Source: JBBROS01 sp963752225 (GTDB lineage: Bacteria > Pseudomonadota > Alphaproteobacteria > Acetobacterales > Acetobacteraceae). From it: a DNA stretch of 64,000 nt. The notes under the pieces were generated by a model that did not search any database, was not told where the DNA came from, and saw nothing but the letters and a program-made list of their open reading frames with translations. Of this stretch, positions 1 through 8,946 are shown piece after piece. Positions within the stretch are counted from its first letter, which is position 1, and each line of letters begins with the position of its first letter. The translations under genes and the position numbers were made by a program. The DNA is taken from the NCBI GenBank assembly GCA_963752225.1, contig CAVVXS010000009.1, positions 434,001 through 498,000 of the forward strand, written 5' to 3'.

Positions 1-1012
1 ACTGCACATACAGCCACGCGGCCTGCTTGTTCTTGCTTGCGGCCGGGATGCCCATGCCGTCGATGAAGGTCGCCGAGTGCTGCGCCTGCGGCCCGCGCGG
101 GATCGGCGCGAAGCCCACCTTGCCGACCACCTTCGATTTCTGCGGATCGACCAGCGGCGCCGAGAAGCCGATCCCGTCCCACCACATCGCCGCCCGGCCC
201 TGACTGAAGGTCGTCTGGCACTCGTTCCAGTTGAACCCGACCGAGCCCGGCGGCGCGCAGTCCCGCATAAGCTTCTGGTAGAAGCTGGCCGCTTCGATCG
301 CCGCCGGGCTGTCCGTCAGCAGTGTCTTGCCGTCCTCGGACAGCGTCTCCTGGTTCCAGCCGAGCAGGATGTTGTCGTACAGCACGACGTTGGCGTTCTT
401 CAGCCCGCGCCCGGTGAAGCCGAATACCCCCTTGCTCTTGTCGGTCAGCTTCTGCGCCGCCGCCATCAGCTCGTCATAGGTCTTCGGCGGCTGCAACCCG
501 GCGGCGTCGAACATCTCGCGGTTGTAGTAGAGGATGAACAGGTCCTGGTTCATCGGCAGCACGTTGATGCGCCCATCCGGCCCGGTCGCGGCATGGATGG
601 TGGCGGGCGAGAAGTCGGCCATGTCGAGGCCCGGCGCCGTTTTCGCCGGGTCGGCGATCAGCGGCCGCAAATCCTCCATCCAGCGGCCCTTCTCGATCAG
701 CCGCTTCTGCACGTGCATGGCGACATTGACCACGTCGAACGAGGGCCGGCCGGACGCCATCTCCATCGCCACCTTGGGCCGCTGCTGCTGCTCCGGAATC
801 TGCTCGGCGCCGACACGGATGCCGGTCAGCTCCTCGAACTCCTTTTGATGCGCCTGCAGCACGTCGCCACGCGGGGACTTGGCGAAGTTCACCTCGATCT
901 TGGCGCCCTTGGCCTGCTTCCAGTCGAACTGGCTCTGCGCATTGGCGCGCTCGACAATGTTGAACAAGGGAAGGGCGGCCGAGGCGGCCAGCAACGAACG
1001 GCGACGGATCAT
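1..1012 (-). CDS. Extracellular solute-binding protein of a sugar ABC transporter (3' end outside window)
   Basis: Reading down from the ATG at 1012, the frame stays open to base 1 (337 residues), so the C-terminus lies outside the window. The first 26 residues form a signal peptide that starts MIRRRSLLAAS and ends near ANAQ; the arginine run before SLLA resembles a Tat motif, but Sec export is also possible. The mature part has the look of family 1 solute-binding proteins (UgpB/MalE type): an N-terminal lobe with FEELTGIRV, then DLFILYYNREMFDAAGL and a tail containing FIDGMGIPAASKN. It should capture a sugar or polyol in the periplasm and pass it to a MalFG-type permease, whose genes would lie to the left of the window. 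It is distinct from the binding protein at 19097-20428. Family is confident; the ligand is unknown. Confidence 0.85.
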   Translation of the reverse strand, partial: MIRRRSLLAASAALPLFNIVERANAQSQFDWKQAKGAKIEVNFAKSPRGDVLQAHQKEFEELTGIRVGAEQIPEQQQRPKVAMEMASGRPSFDVVNVAMHVQKRLIEKGRWMEDLRPLIADPAKTAPGLDMADFSPATIHAATGPDGRINVLPMNQDLFILYYNREMFDAAGLQPPKTYDELMAAAQKLTDKSKGVFGFTGRGLKNANVVLYDNILLGWNQETLSEDGKTLLTDSPAAIEAASFYQKLMRDCAPPGSVGFNWNECQTTFSQGRAAMWWDGIGFSAPLVDPQKSKVVGKVGFAPIPRGPQAQHSATFIDGMGIPAASKNKQAAWLYVQ

Positions 1013-1093
1013 CGGTGAACTCCCAGCGGGCCTCTCGCGGGCCCTGTCGGTCCACAATAGGCGGAATGATCGTGGCGGGAAAAGGCCTGCGCC

Positions 1094-1951
1094 TCAGACC
1101 GGGAACGCGTGCCGTCCCTCGGCCGCACCGCGAGTGACGAAGTGCACCAGCGGGTCGACATGGGCCGCCCGCACGTCGGCATAGGCGGCCAGGTATTTGC
1201 CCGTGCTGAAGGCGGCCGACGGGTTGCGGCCCTCCGACCAGCCATGCGTCTCGAAATGCAGCAGCGGGTCCACGTGCGCGGCGGCCACGTCCGGGTTGTG
1301 GCTCAGGTAATACTTGGTGTCGAACCAGGCGTCGGGGTTCAAGCCCGCCTGCCAGCCGCCGTGGTCGTAGGCATAGGCGGCCTGCTGCGCCGCCGCCGGG
1401 CCCGCCGGGATCAGGGTCGCGCCGAGCTGCTGGTCGTAAAAGGCGGCATTCACCAGTGGATCGGCAGCCGCCGTCCCGCCGAAAAGGAATGCCGTGCGAC
1501 CTTCGGCCTTGCCGGTCGTGAGGTAATGCACCAGCGGATCGACCCCGGCCGCCCGCACGCCGGGGTTGGCCGCCAGATACTTGGCGTCGTCGAACAGCAG
1601 GCTCGGTGCCCGGCCCTCCGTCCAGCCGGTCGCCAGGAACTGCAGCAACGGGTTCACGCCGGCCTTCTTCACGTCCGGGTTCTGCGCGAGGTAGAAGCGC
1701 ACGTCGAAAAAGGCGTCCGGGTTGCGCGCTTCCTTCCAGCCGTTCGCCTCGAAATGCGTCAGCGGGTTCACGCCCGCCTTTTTCACGTCCGCGTTGCCGG
1801 CCAAGTAGAAATTGGTGTCGAACGCCGCAGAGGGGTTGCGGCCTTCCTTCCACCCCGTCGTCATGTAGTGCTGATAGGGGTCGACGCCGGCCTTCGCCAC
1901 GTCCGGGTTGCGCGCCAGGTAATAGGCCCGGTCGAACAACGGGTCCGGCGG
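1094..1951 (-). repeat. Seven coding repeats of about 35-40 codons at the 3' end of the surface-protein gene
   Basis: In the encoded protein the units begin, in order, with FDRAYYLARNPDV, FDTNFYLAGNADV, FDVRFYLAQNPDV, FDDAKYLAANPGV, a degenerate unit (AAFYDQQLGA), FDTKYYLSHNPDV and FSTGKYLAAYADV. Each then shows AGVDPL or a variant, an aromatic HF/HY, and GW.EGRNP. Units 1-3 are the most alike. Between units 4 and 5 there is a short FLFGG-containing linker. Confidence 0.85.
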
Positions 1952-4534
1952 CGGCACATTGACCAGGCTCACGACCGCTCCGCTGCCGGCCGCAGCCACG
2001 GTGAAGCGCTTGCCGGTGAAGTCGCCGGCCACACGCAGGACCTCGACCGTGGCCGCACCGTTGCGCAGCACCAAGCTGCCGGGGGCGCCGGCCGCGCCCG
2101 CCGTGTAGGTTGCGGCGGTCAGCGGCTGCTCCAGCCGGATGCTGTCGCCGATTGCGAACCCGGTCAGGGTGGCGCCGACGGCAAATGGCGCGAGCACGCT
2201 GGCGGCGCCGTTGTAGACATAGCCCGAGCCGATCGACAGCGCCGCGCCGGCCCCCGCGAACGCGATCGTCGGGCCGGTGCCGACCGTGCCGTTCAGCCGC
2301 AGCGTGGCGTTGCCGCCGATCTGCAGCGTGCCGCCCCCGGACACGCCGCCGTTGCCGGTCAGCGTGCCGCCGGTGATGGCCACGACGCCGTTGTCGACCA
2401 GTCCGCCATTGAGGGTGGTCGTGGCATGAGCCAGCAGCGTGCTGCCCGCATCCACGGTGATCGCGCCCAGCGCCGCACCGCCGGCGCCGCCGATCTCGAT
2501 GCGGGACGCCGCGTCGACCGAAAGGCTGGCCGCGGGAGCCGCCGGCGCGGCCGCGGCGTTCAGCACGACCCCGGCCAGCTGCACCGACCCGCCGGCCGCG
2601 GCCAGCACGGTGCCGGACGCGGCCAGCCCGACGCCGCTCAGATAGCCGCCGGACGCAGCGGACAGCATGCCGCCGCGCAGGCTGGCGCCATCGCCGACCG
2701 CGGCCAGGATGCTCGACGCGGCGGTGATGGGGCCCGCTACCGTCAGCGTGCCACCCGCCGTCACCGCGACCTGCCCCGGCGCGGCCGCGGCCTGCCCCGC
2801 TCCGGCCGCGGTGCCGACCGCCAAGGCGCCGCCGAGGCCGGCATAACCGCCCGCGTCGTTCAGAGCGCCATTCGCGACCGACGCCGCTCCGCCGGCCGAC
2901 AGGGTGGACCCGGCACGCACCGCCACCGTGCCGCTGCGTCCCCCCGCCGCACCGACCGTCAGCGTGCCGGCGGCGAACAGCGCAGCGCCCGGGGCGAGCA
3001 CCACGTCGCCGCCCGCGACCGCCACTGACCCGGCCGACACCGTGCCGCCGACCGTCAGCGTACCGGCCGAACCCGCCCCGCCGACGACGCCGTCCGGGCT
3101 GCCGGCCGAGACCGCCCCAGCGAACACATAGGCGCCACCGAGATCGACGTTGCCGGACACGGTGAGGCTGGCCCCGGTCCCACCGCCGGCGACGACGGTC
3201 GAGGCGGCGCCGTCCGGGCCCGCGATCGTGACGGGCGTCGACGACCCGGGGACAAAGGCGGTCGGCGTCATTCCTGCCGCAGGGTCGCTCCAATTCCCGC
3301 CGCCATTCCAGAACCCGCCGCTGAGCCCGATCCAGGTAAAGCCGTCCGGTCCGGTGGAAGGCGGCGCGGGGGTGACCCGGCTTTGCGGGATCAGCGTGAT
3401 GCTCGCACCGCTGCCGGCCGGGCTGACCAGGAACGCTTGCCCGGTGAAATCGCCCGACAGCCGCAACGTCTCGACCGTGGCCGCGCCGTTGCGCAGCAGC
3501 AGCGTGCCGGGCTCGCCCGCGACGCCGGGCAGGAGGATGGCCGCCGTGACCGGCTGGCCCACCACGATGCTGTCGCCGGCCGCGAACCCGGTCAGCACGG
3601 CACCGACCGGGAGCGGCGCCAACACGGTCCCGGCGCCGGTGTAGACGTAGCCGGAGCCGATCGACAGCGTGGCGCCGGTGCCGCCGAAGGCGATGACCGG
3701 GCCGGCGCCGACCGGGCCGTTCAGCAGCAACGTGGCGTCGCGGCCGATCTGCAGGACGCCGCTGCCCGATACCGTCCCGGTCTCGGTCAGCGTTCCGGCC
3801 GTGATGGCGACGACGCCGTTATCGATCAAGGCGCCGTTCAGGGTTGCGGCCGTGTTGGCCATCAGCGTCGCGCCGGCGTCCACGGTGATGGCGCCGGGCG
3901 CCGCGCCGCCGGCGCCGCCGATCTCGATGCTCGAGCTGCCGTCGGTCCGGAGCCTCGCGGCAAGCGCGGCCGGTGACGCCGGCGCGTTCAACACGAGGCC
4001 GGCCAGTTGCACCGCCCCGCCATTGGCAGCGACCACCGTACCCGACGCGGCCAGGCCGGCGCCGGCGAGATAGCCGCCCGACACCGCCGTCAGCACGCCG
4101 CCCGACAGCACCGACCCGGCGCCCAGCGCCGCCAGGATGCTGGTCGTGGCGGTGATCGGCCCCGCCACCGTCAGCCGGCCGCCCGCCACCACCGCCACCT
4201 GCCCGGCCAGCGTGGCACCAGCCGGCCCGGCAAGGACCGGCGCGCCGACCGTCAGGGTGCCGCCGACGCCCACCGCACCACCGGCGAAGCCGACATTGCC
4301 GGTCACCACCACGCTGCCGGCCACCCCGCTGCCGCCGAGCGTCGCCAAGGCCGAGCCGGTCGGGCCGGCGATCCTGACGGGCGTGAGCTGGCCTGGCGGC
4401 GTCACAGCCGGAACGCCGCCGACGCCGGCGGTCGTGTCGACCCAAGCGGACGCGTCGCTCCACAGACTGCCGCTCAGGCCGACCCACGCGTATGCGTCCG
4501 CATCCGTGGAAGCGCTGCCGGCGAGCGATGCCAT
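1094..4534 (-). CDS. Large repetitive surface or secreted protein with duplicated beta-rich blocks and C-terminal NPDV/GWxEGR repeats
   Basis: This 1146-residue protein is rich in Gly, Ala, Val and Thr and nearly free of Cys. It opens with WVGLSGSLWSDASAWVD (about residue 16). A homologous block begins near residue 397 (WIGLSGGFWNGGGNWSD) and runs to about 855, so the beta-rich part is an internal duplication; the second copy carries an extra stretch of about 80 residues. Short strand-like units such as TLTVGG and ASGTV recur, as in autotransporter passenger or adhesin beta-helices. From about residue 860 there are seven units of about 35-40 residues with the pattern FD..YYL..NPDV..AGVDPL.H...GW.EGRNP; the fifth is degenerate. 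I see no signal peptide, membrane anchor, autotransporter barrel or RTX nonapeptides, so the export route is unclear. A good promoter lies about 30 bases upstream of the ATG. A role in adhesion or the cell surface is inference. Confidence 0.8.
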   Translation of the reverse strand: MASLAGSASTDADAYAWVGLSGSLWSDASAWVDTTAGVGGVPAVTPPGQLTPVRIAGPTGSALATLGGSGVAGSVVVTGNVGFAGGAVGVGGTLTVGAPVLAGPAGATLAGQVAVVAGGRLTVAGPITATTSILAALGAGSVLSGGVLTAVSGGYLAGAGLAASGTVVAANGGAVQLAGLVLNAPASPAALAARLRTDGSSSIEIGGAGGAAPGAITVDAGATLMANTAATLNGALIDNGVVAITAGTLTETGTVSGSGVLQIGRDATLLLNGPVGAGPVIAFGGTGATLSIGSGYVYTGAGTVLAPLPVGAVLTGFAAGDSIVVGQPVTAAILLPGVAGEPGTLLLRNGAATVETLRLSGDFTGQAFLVSPAGSGASITLIPQSRVTPAPPSTGPDGFTWIGLSGGFWNGGGNWSDPAAGMTPTAFVPGSSTPVTIAGPDGAASTVVAGGGTGASLTVSGNVDLGGAYVFAGAVSAGSPDGVVGGAGSAGTLTVGGTVSAGSVAVAGGDVVLAPGAALFAAGTLTVGAAGGRSGTVAVRAGSTLSAGGAASVANGALNDAGGYAGLGGALAVGTAAGAGQAAAAPGQVAVTAGGTLTVAGPITAASSILAAVGDGASLRGGMLSAASGGYLSGVGLAASGTVLAAAGGSVQLAGVVLNAAAAPAAPAASLSVDAASRIEIGGAGGAALGAITVDAGSTLLAHATTTLNGGLVDNGVVAITGGTLTGNGGVSGGGTLQIGGNATLRLNGTVGTGPTIAFAGAGAALSIGSGYVYNGAASVLAPFAVGATLTGFAIGDSIRLEQPLTAATYTAGAAGAPGSLVLRNGAATVEVLRVAGDFTGKRFTVAAAGSGAVVSLVNVPPPDPLFDRAYYLARNPDVAKAGVDPYQHYMTTGWKEGRNPSAAFDTNFYLAGNADVKKAGVNPLTHFEANGWKEARNPDAFFDVRFYLAQNPDVKKAGVNPLLQFLATGWTEGRAPSLLFDDAKYLAANPGVRAAGVDPLVHYLTTGKAEGRTAFLFGGTAAADPLVNAAFYDQQLGATLIPAGPAAAQQAAYAYDHGGWQAGLNPDAWFDTKYYLSHNPDVAAAHVDPLLHFETHGWSEGRNPSAAFSTGKYLAAYADVRAAHVDPLVHFVTRGAAEGRHAFPV

Positions 4535-4564
4535 CGACCATCACTGTGCTATTCGATGTTCGTT

Positions 4565-4592
4565 ACTATATCGCAATGCACAGGGGGATCAA
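4565..4592 (-). promoter_or_regulatory. Sigma-70-like promoter of the surface-protein gene
   Basis: On the minus strand TTGATC (4592-4587) and TATAGT (4570-4565) are separated by 16 bases, close to the TTGACA/TATAAT consensus. This is an AT-rich island in otherwise very GC-rich DNA. Transcription would begin near 4558, giving a leader of about 24 bases before the ATG at 4534. No strong Shine-Dalgarno sequence is visible there. Confidence 0.5.
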
Positions 4593-4610
4593 TCGAGGCG
4601 GCGTGGTTCC

Positions 4611-4637
4611 AACAAAACCTAAGCGTCGTTGGCGCTT
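4611..4637 (-). terminator. Putative intrinsic terminator after the VOC gene
   Basis: On the minus strand AAGCG and CGCTT pair around a 7-base loop (4637-4621) and are followed by AGGTTTTGTT. It begins about 20 bases past the VOC stop codon and precedes the promoter of the surface-protein gene. The stem is short, so strength is uncertain. Confidence 0.45.
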
Positions 4638-4656
4638 CCTGAGACGGGCGCCTGCA

Positions 4657-5079
4657 TCAAGCCGGGCCGGGCATGCCTTCGGTGCAGTTGACCATCCAGG
4701 GAGTCCCGAACTTGTCGGCCACCATGCCGAACCGGGGCGACCAGAACGTGGGTCCGAGCGGCATGCGCACCTCCCCGCCCTCGGTCAGCGCCGCCCAGAT
4801 CCGCTCGGCCTCGGCAATCGTCGCCGGCATCAGCGAGACGTAGAAGCCGGCCATCGGCTGGCCGCGGCCGCTCATGGCATCCGACGCCATCAGGGTGCCC
4901 TCACCGACCTTGAGCTGCGCGTGCATGATGCTCTTCGGATCGACCGGCGGCATGTCCGGCGTGGGCGGCGCCTCGCCGTGGGTCATCATCATGACGATCT
5001 GGCCGCCCAGCGCCTGCTCGTAAAAGCGGAACGCCTCGGCGCAGGTACCGTCGAACGTCAGGTAGGGCGTGATGTGCAT
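4657..5079 (-). CDS. VOC-superfamily protein, PhnB/glyoxalase-like
   Basis: This 140-residue protein begins MHITPYLTFDGTCAEAFRFY and has the usual length and layout of the PhnB-like branch of the vicinal oxygen chelate fold: a beta-alpha-beta-beta-beta module with HAQLKVGEGTLMASD in the middle and FGMVADKFGTPWMVNC at the end. Relatives are often annotated as 3-demethylubiquinone methyltransferase-like or glyoxalase-like, but the substrate is generally unknown, and despite the name this family has no proven role in phosphonate breakdown. It sits alone between the membrane J-domain gene and the surface-protein gene, with a candidate terminator behind it. The family assignment is firm; the function is not. 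Confidence 0.85.
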   Translation of the reverse strand: MHITPYLTFDGTCAEAFRFYEQALGGQIVMMMTHGEAPPTPDMPPVDPKSIMHAQLKVGEGTLMASDAMSGRGQPMAGFYVSLMPATIAEAERIWAALTEGGEVRMPLGPTFWSPRFGMVADKFGTPWMVNCTEGMPGPA

Positions 5080-5145
5080 AACCGACCTCCTCCGCGACTG
5101 ATCGCCGCGGCAGCATGCCGCACGGGTGCTGGAAAAGCGACGGGA

Positions 5146-5577
5146 TTAGCGCCGCTGCAGCAGCACGTCCTTGGCCTGGTTCACCCGCGACGCCAGCCAA
5201 TCGGTGCCGCCGCCGTCCGGATGGACCACTCGCATCAGCCGCACCCAGGCGGCGCGGATGTCGCTGTCCGACGCTCCCTCCGGCAGCCCGAGCACAGCCA
5301 GCGCCTCGGCCCGGCCCATCTTGGCCGCGTACGGCGCCGTCACCCGGCCCTGCTGCTTCTTCCAGAAATCCCACACCAGCGGGCCGAGCAGCACGAGCCC
5401 ATACAGTGCCGCGGCGCCCTTGCCGGTCAGGAACAGCATCGCCACCAAGCTCAGCCCGGCGAGCGCCGCGACCCAGGCCAGCAGCGCCTTGATCGAGGCG
5501 ACGCTGGCGCGGGAAAAGGCGTTAGCGGCCCACAGGGTCAGGGCGACGGCCGCCAGGCCCAACGCCAAGGCAATCAT
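5146..5577 (-). CDS. Small membrane-anchored DnaJ-domain protein
   Basis: The 143-residue protein has two or three hydrophobic segments (about residues 1-20, 32-52 and 58-72) followed by a C-terminal J-domain from about residue 85. The J-domain carries the HPDGGG motif, with HPD needed to stimulate the ATPase of DnaK/Hsp70. There is no Gly/Phe region and no zinc-binding domain, so it is not DnaJ itself. The layout, membrane segments first and a short J-domain last, matches the Tim14/Pam18-like group common in alphaproteobacteria. It probably recruits DnaK to the inner membrane; the client is unknown. The gene lies 55 bases downstream of maeB on the same strand and may be cotranscribed. Confidence 0.85.
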   Translation of the reverse strand: MIALALGLAAVALTLWAANAFSRASVASIKALLAWVAALAGLSLVAMLFLTGKGAAALYGLVLLGPLVWDFWKKQQGRVTAPYAAKMGRAEALAVLGLPEGASDSDIRAAWVRLMRVVHPDGGGTDWLASRVNQAKDVLLQRR

Positions 5578-5632
5578 GGCCGGCCGGGGCGCTGCCCTGG
5601 ACCCAACCGGGCGAGGCGCCCCGGGCCCTGCG

Positions 5633-7918
<2,286 letters not shown>

Positions 7919-7923
7919 TCGCG

Positions 7924-7929
7924 TCCTCC
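7924..7929 (-). promoter_or_regulatory. Ribosome binding site that fixes the maeB start
   Basis: GGAGGA on the minus strand ends five bases before the ATG at 7918. It overlaps what would be coding sequence if translation began at the earlier in-frame ATG at 7939, so it argues for the later start. Confidence 0.7.
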
Positions 7930-8035
7930 ACTTAACCAAGGTGTAAGCGGGTGCGGAGCGCAGGCAAAGGGGGCGGTTCGACGGATTGGCGGCGGCGCTG
8001 CCCGCGCCTTGCTCGAACCGGTCGGCTCGAGCTCC

Positions 8036-8063
8036 TATATAGGGGAGGTCACGGGGCAGTCAG
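8036..8063 (-). promoter_or_regulatory. Candidate promoter for maeB between the tRNA gene and maeB
   Basis: On the minus strand CTGACT (8063-8058) and TATATA (8041-8036) are 16 bases apart, each matching consensus at four of six positions. The -10 element lies in the palindrome CCTATATAGG (8034-8043), an AT-rich spot just past the 3' end of the tRNA gene. Readthrough from the tRNA promoter is an alternative source of maeB transcript. Confidence 0.3.
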
Positions 8064-8068
8064 CGGTA

Positions 8069-8151
8069 TGCGGTCGAGAAGACTCGAACTTCCACAGGGT
8101 TTCCCCCACAAGCACCTCAAGCTTGCGCGTCTACCATTTCGCCACGACCGC
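8069..8151 (-). tRNA. tRNA-Leu, anticodon GAG
   Basis: The 83-base gene folds into a class II cloverleaf. GCGGTCG (8151-8145) pairs with CGACCGC, with discriminator A at 8069. The D-stem is GCG/CGC with AAATGGTAGA in the loop. The anticodon stem CAAGC/GCTTG holds the loop TTGAGGT, giving GAG, which reads CUC and CUU. A long variable arm and a T-arm with TTCGAGT follow. The 3' CCA is not encoded, so it must be added after transcription. Confidence 0.95.
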
Positions 8152-8175
8152 ATCGCAGGCGGCGGGGTATAGCCG

Positions 8176-8865
8176 ATGGACGCGCCGGTATCAATCGCGG
8201 TTCTGCCCGAACGCCAAACGTCCGCGCTCGAGTGGCAGGTTCAAGGCGGCTTGCAGGAGTACGACGCGGCGCTGCGGACGATGGAGGCGCGCGTGGCGGC
8301 CATCCGCGCCGGCGCCGCGGCCGAGCAGGTCTGGCTGGTCGAGCACCCGCCGCTCTACACCGCCGGCACGTCGGCCCGGCCGGAGGACCTCGCCGAGCCC
8401 GGACTGTTCCCGGTCCACCGCGCCGGCCGGGGCGGCCAATGGACCTATCATGGACCCGGCCAACGCGTGGCCTACACCATGCTGGACCTGCAACGGCCGC
8501 ACGGTGCGGTCCCGCCGCGCGACGTGCGCCGCTTCGTTCATGGCCTGGAGGAGTGGCTTATCCGGGCGCTCGACCGCTTCAACGTGCGCGGCGAGCGGCG
8601 CGACGGCCGCGTCGGCATCTGGGTCGCGGACCCCGCCACCGGGGCCGAAGCCAAGATCGCCGCAATCGGCGTCCGGGTCACCCGATGGGTGAGCTGGCAT
8701 GGCGTGGCGCTCAACGTAGAGCCCAACCTCGCCCATTTCGCCGGCATCGTGCCGTGCGGCATCAGCGAGCACGGCGTGACCTCCCTCGCGGCACTCGGGC
8801 TGCCGGTGACGATGGAAGACGCCGACGTTGCCCTCCGCTCCGCTTGGGACGAGGTGTTCGGCTAG
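8176..8865 (+). CDS. lipB: Octanoyltransferase, lipoate biosynthesis
   Basis: LipB moves octanoate from acyl carrier protein to the lipoyl domains of 2-oxoacid dehydrogenases and GcvH; LipA, an Fe-S enzyme, then inserts sulphur. The 229-residue length is normal. The family signature RGGQWTYHGPGQRVAY is present. The two catalytic residues are visible: Lys160 in GAEAKIAAIG and Cys194 in GIVPCGISEHG, which form the thioester-transfer pair in this cofactor-transferase fold. The gene lies just after the tRNA, on the opposite strand, with the chemoreceptor gene 81 bases downstream. lipA is not in the window. Confidence 0.96.
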   Translation: MDAPVSIAVLPERQTSALEWQVQGGLQEYDAALRTMEARVAAIRAGAAAEQVWLVEHPPLYTAGTSARPEDLAEPGLFPVHRAGRGGQWTYHGPGQRVAYTMLDLQRPHGAVPPRDVRRFVHGLEEWLIRALDRFNVRGERRDGRVGIWVADPATGAEAKIAAIGVRVTRWVSWHGVALNVEPNLAHFAGIVPCGISEHGVTSLAALGLPVTMEDADVALRSAWDEVFG

Positions 8866-8946
8866 GGTGCTGCGCCGGAGTCAGTGGCGGCGCTAACCGT
8901 TTCTTCACCCTCATCGCCTAGGCTCCTCCGCGAACAGGAGTCTCAA

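Noticed and set aside
1094..1951. RTX calcium-binding repeats in the surface protein
   Set aside because: No GGXGXDX nonapeptides are present. The NPDV/GWXEGR units are a different, longer repeat.
474..3293. 939-codon and other long open frames on both strands within the surface-protein gene (for example 1109-3028 plus)
   Set aside because: They are Arg/Gly-rich shadow frames produced by high GC content. The frame at 1094-4534 has repeat structure and meaningful motifs; the others do not.
8884..8946. Sigma-28-like flagellar promoter ahead of the chemoreceptor (CTAACCGTTT ... GCCTAGG)
   Set aside because: Spacing and both half-sites deviate too much from TAAAGTTT-N11-GCCGATAA to call.
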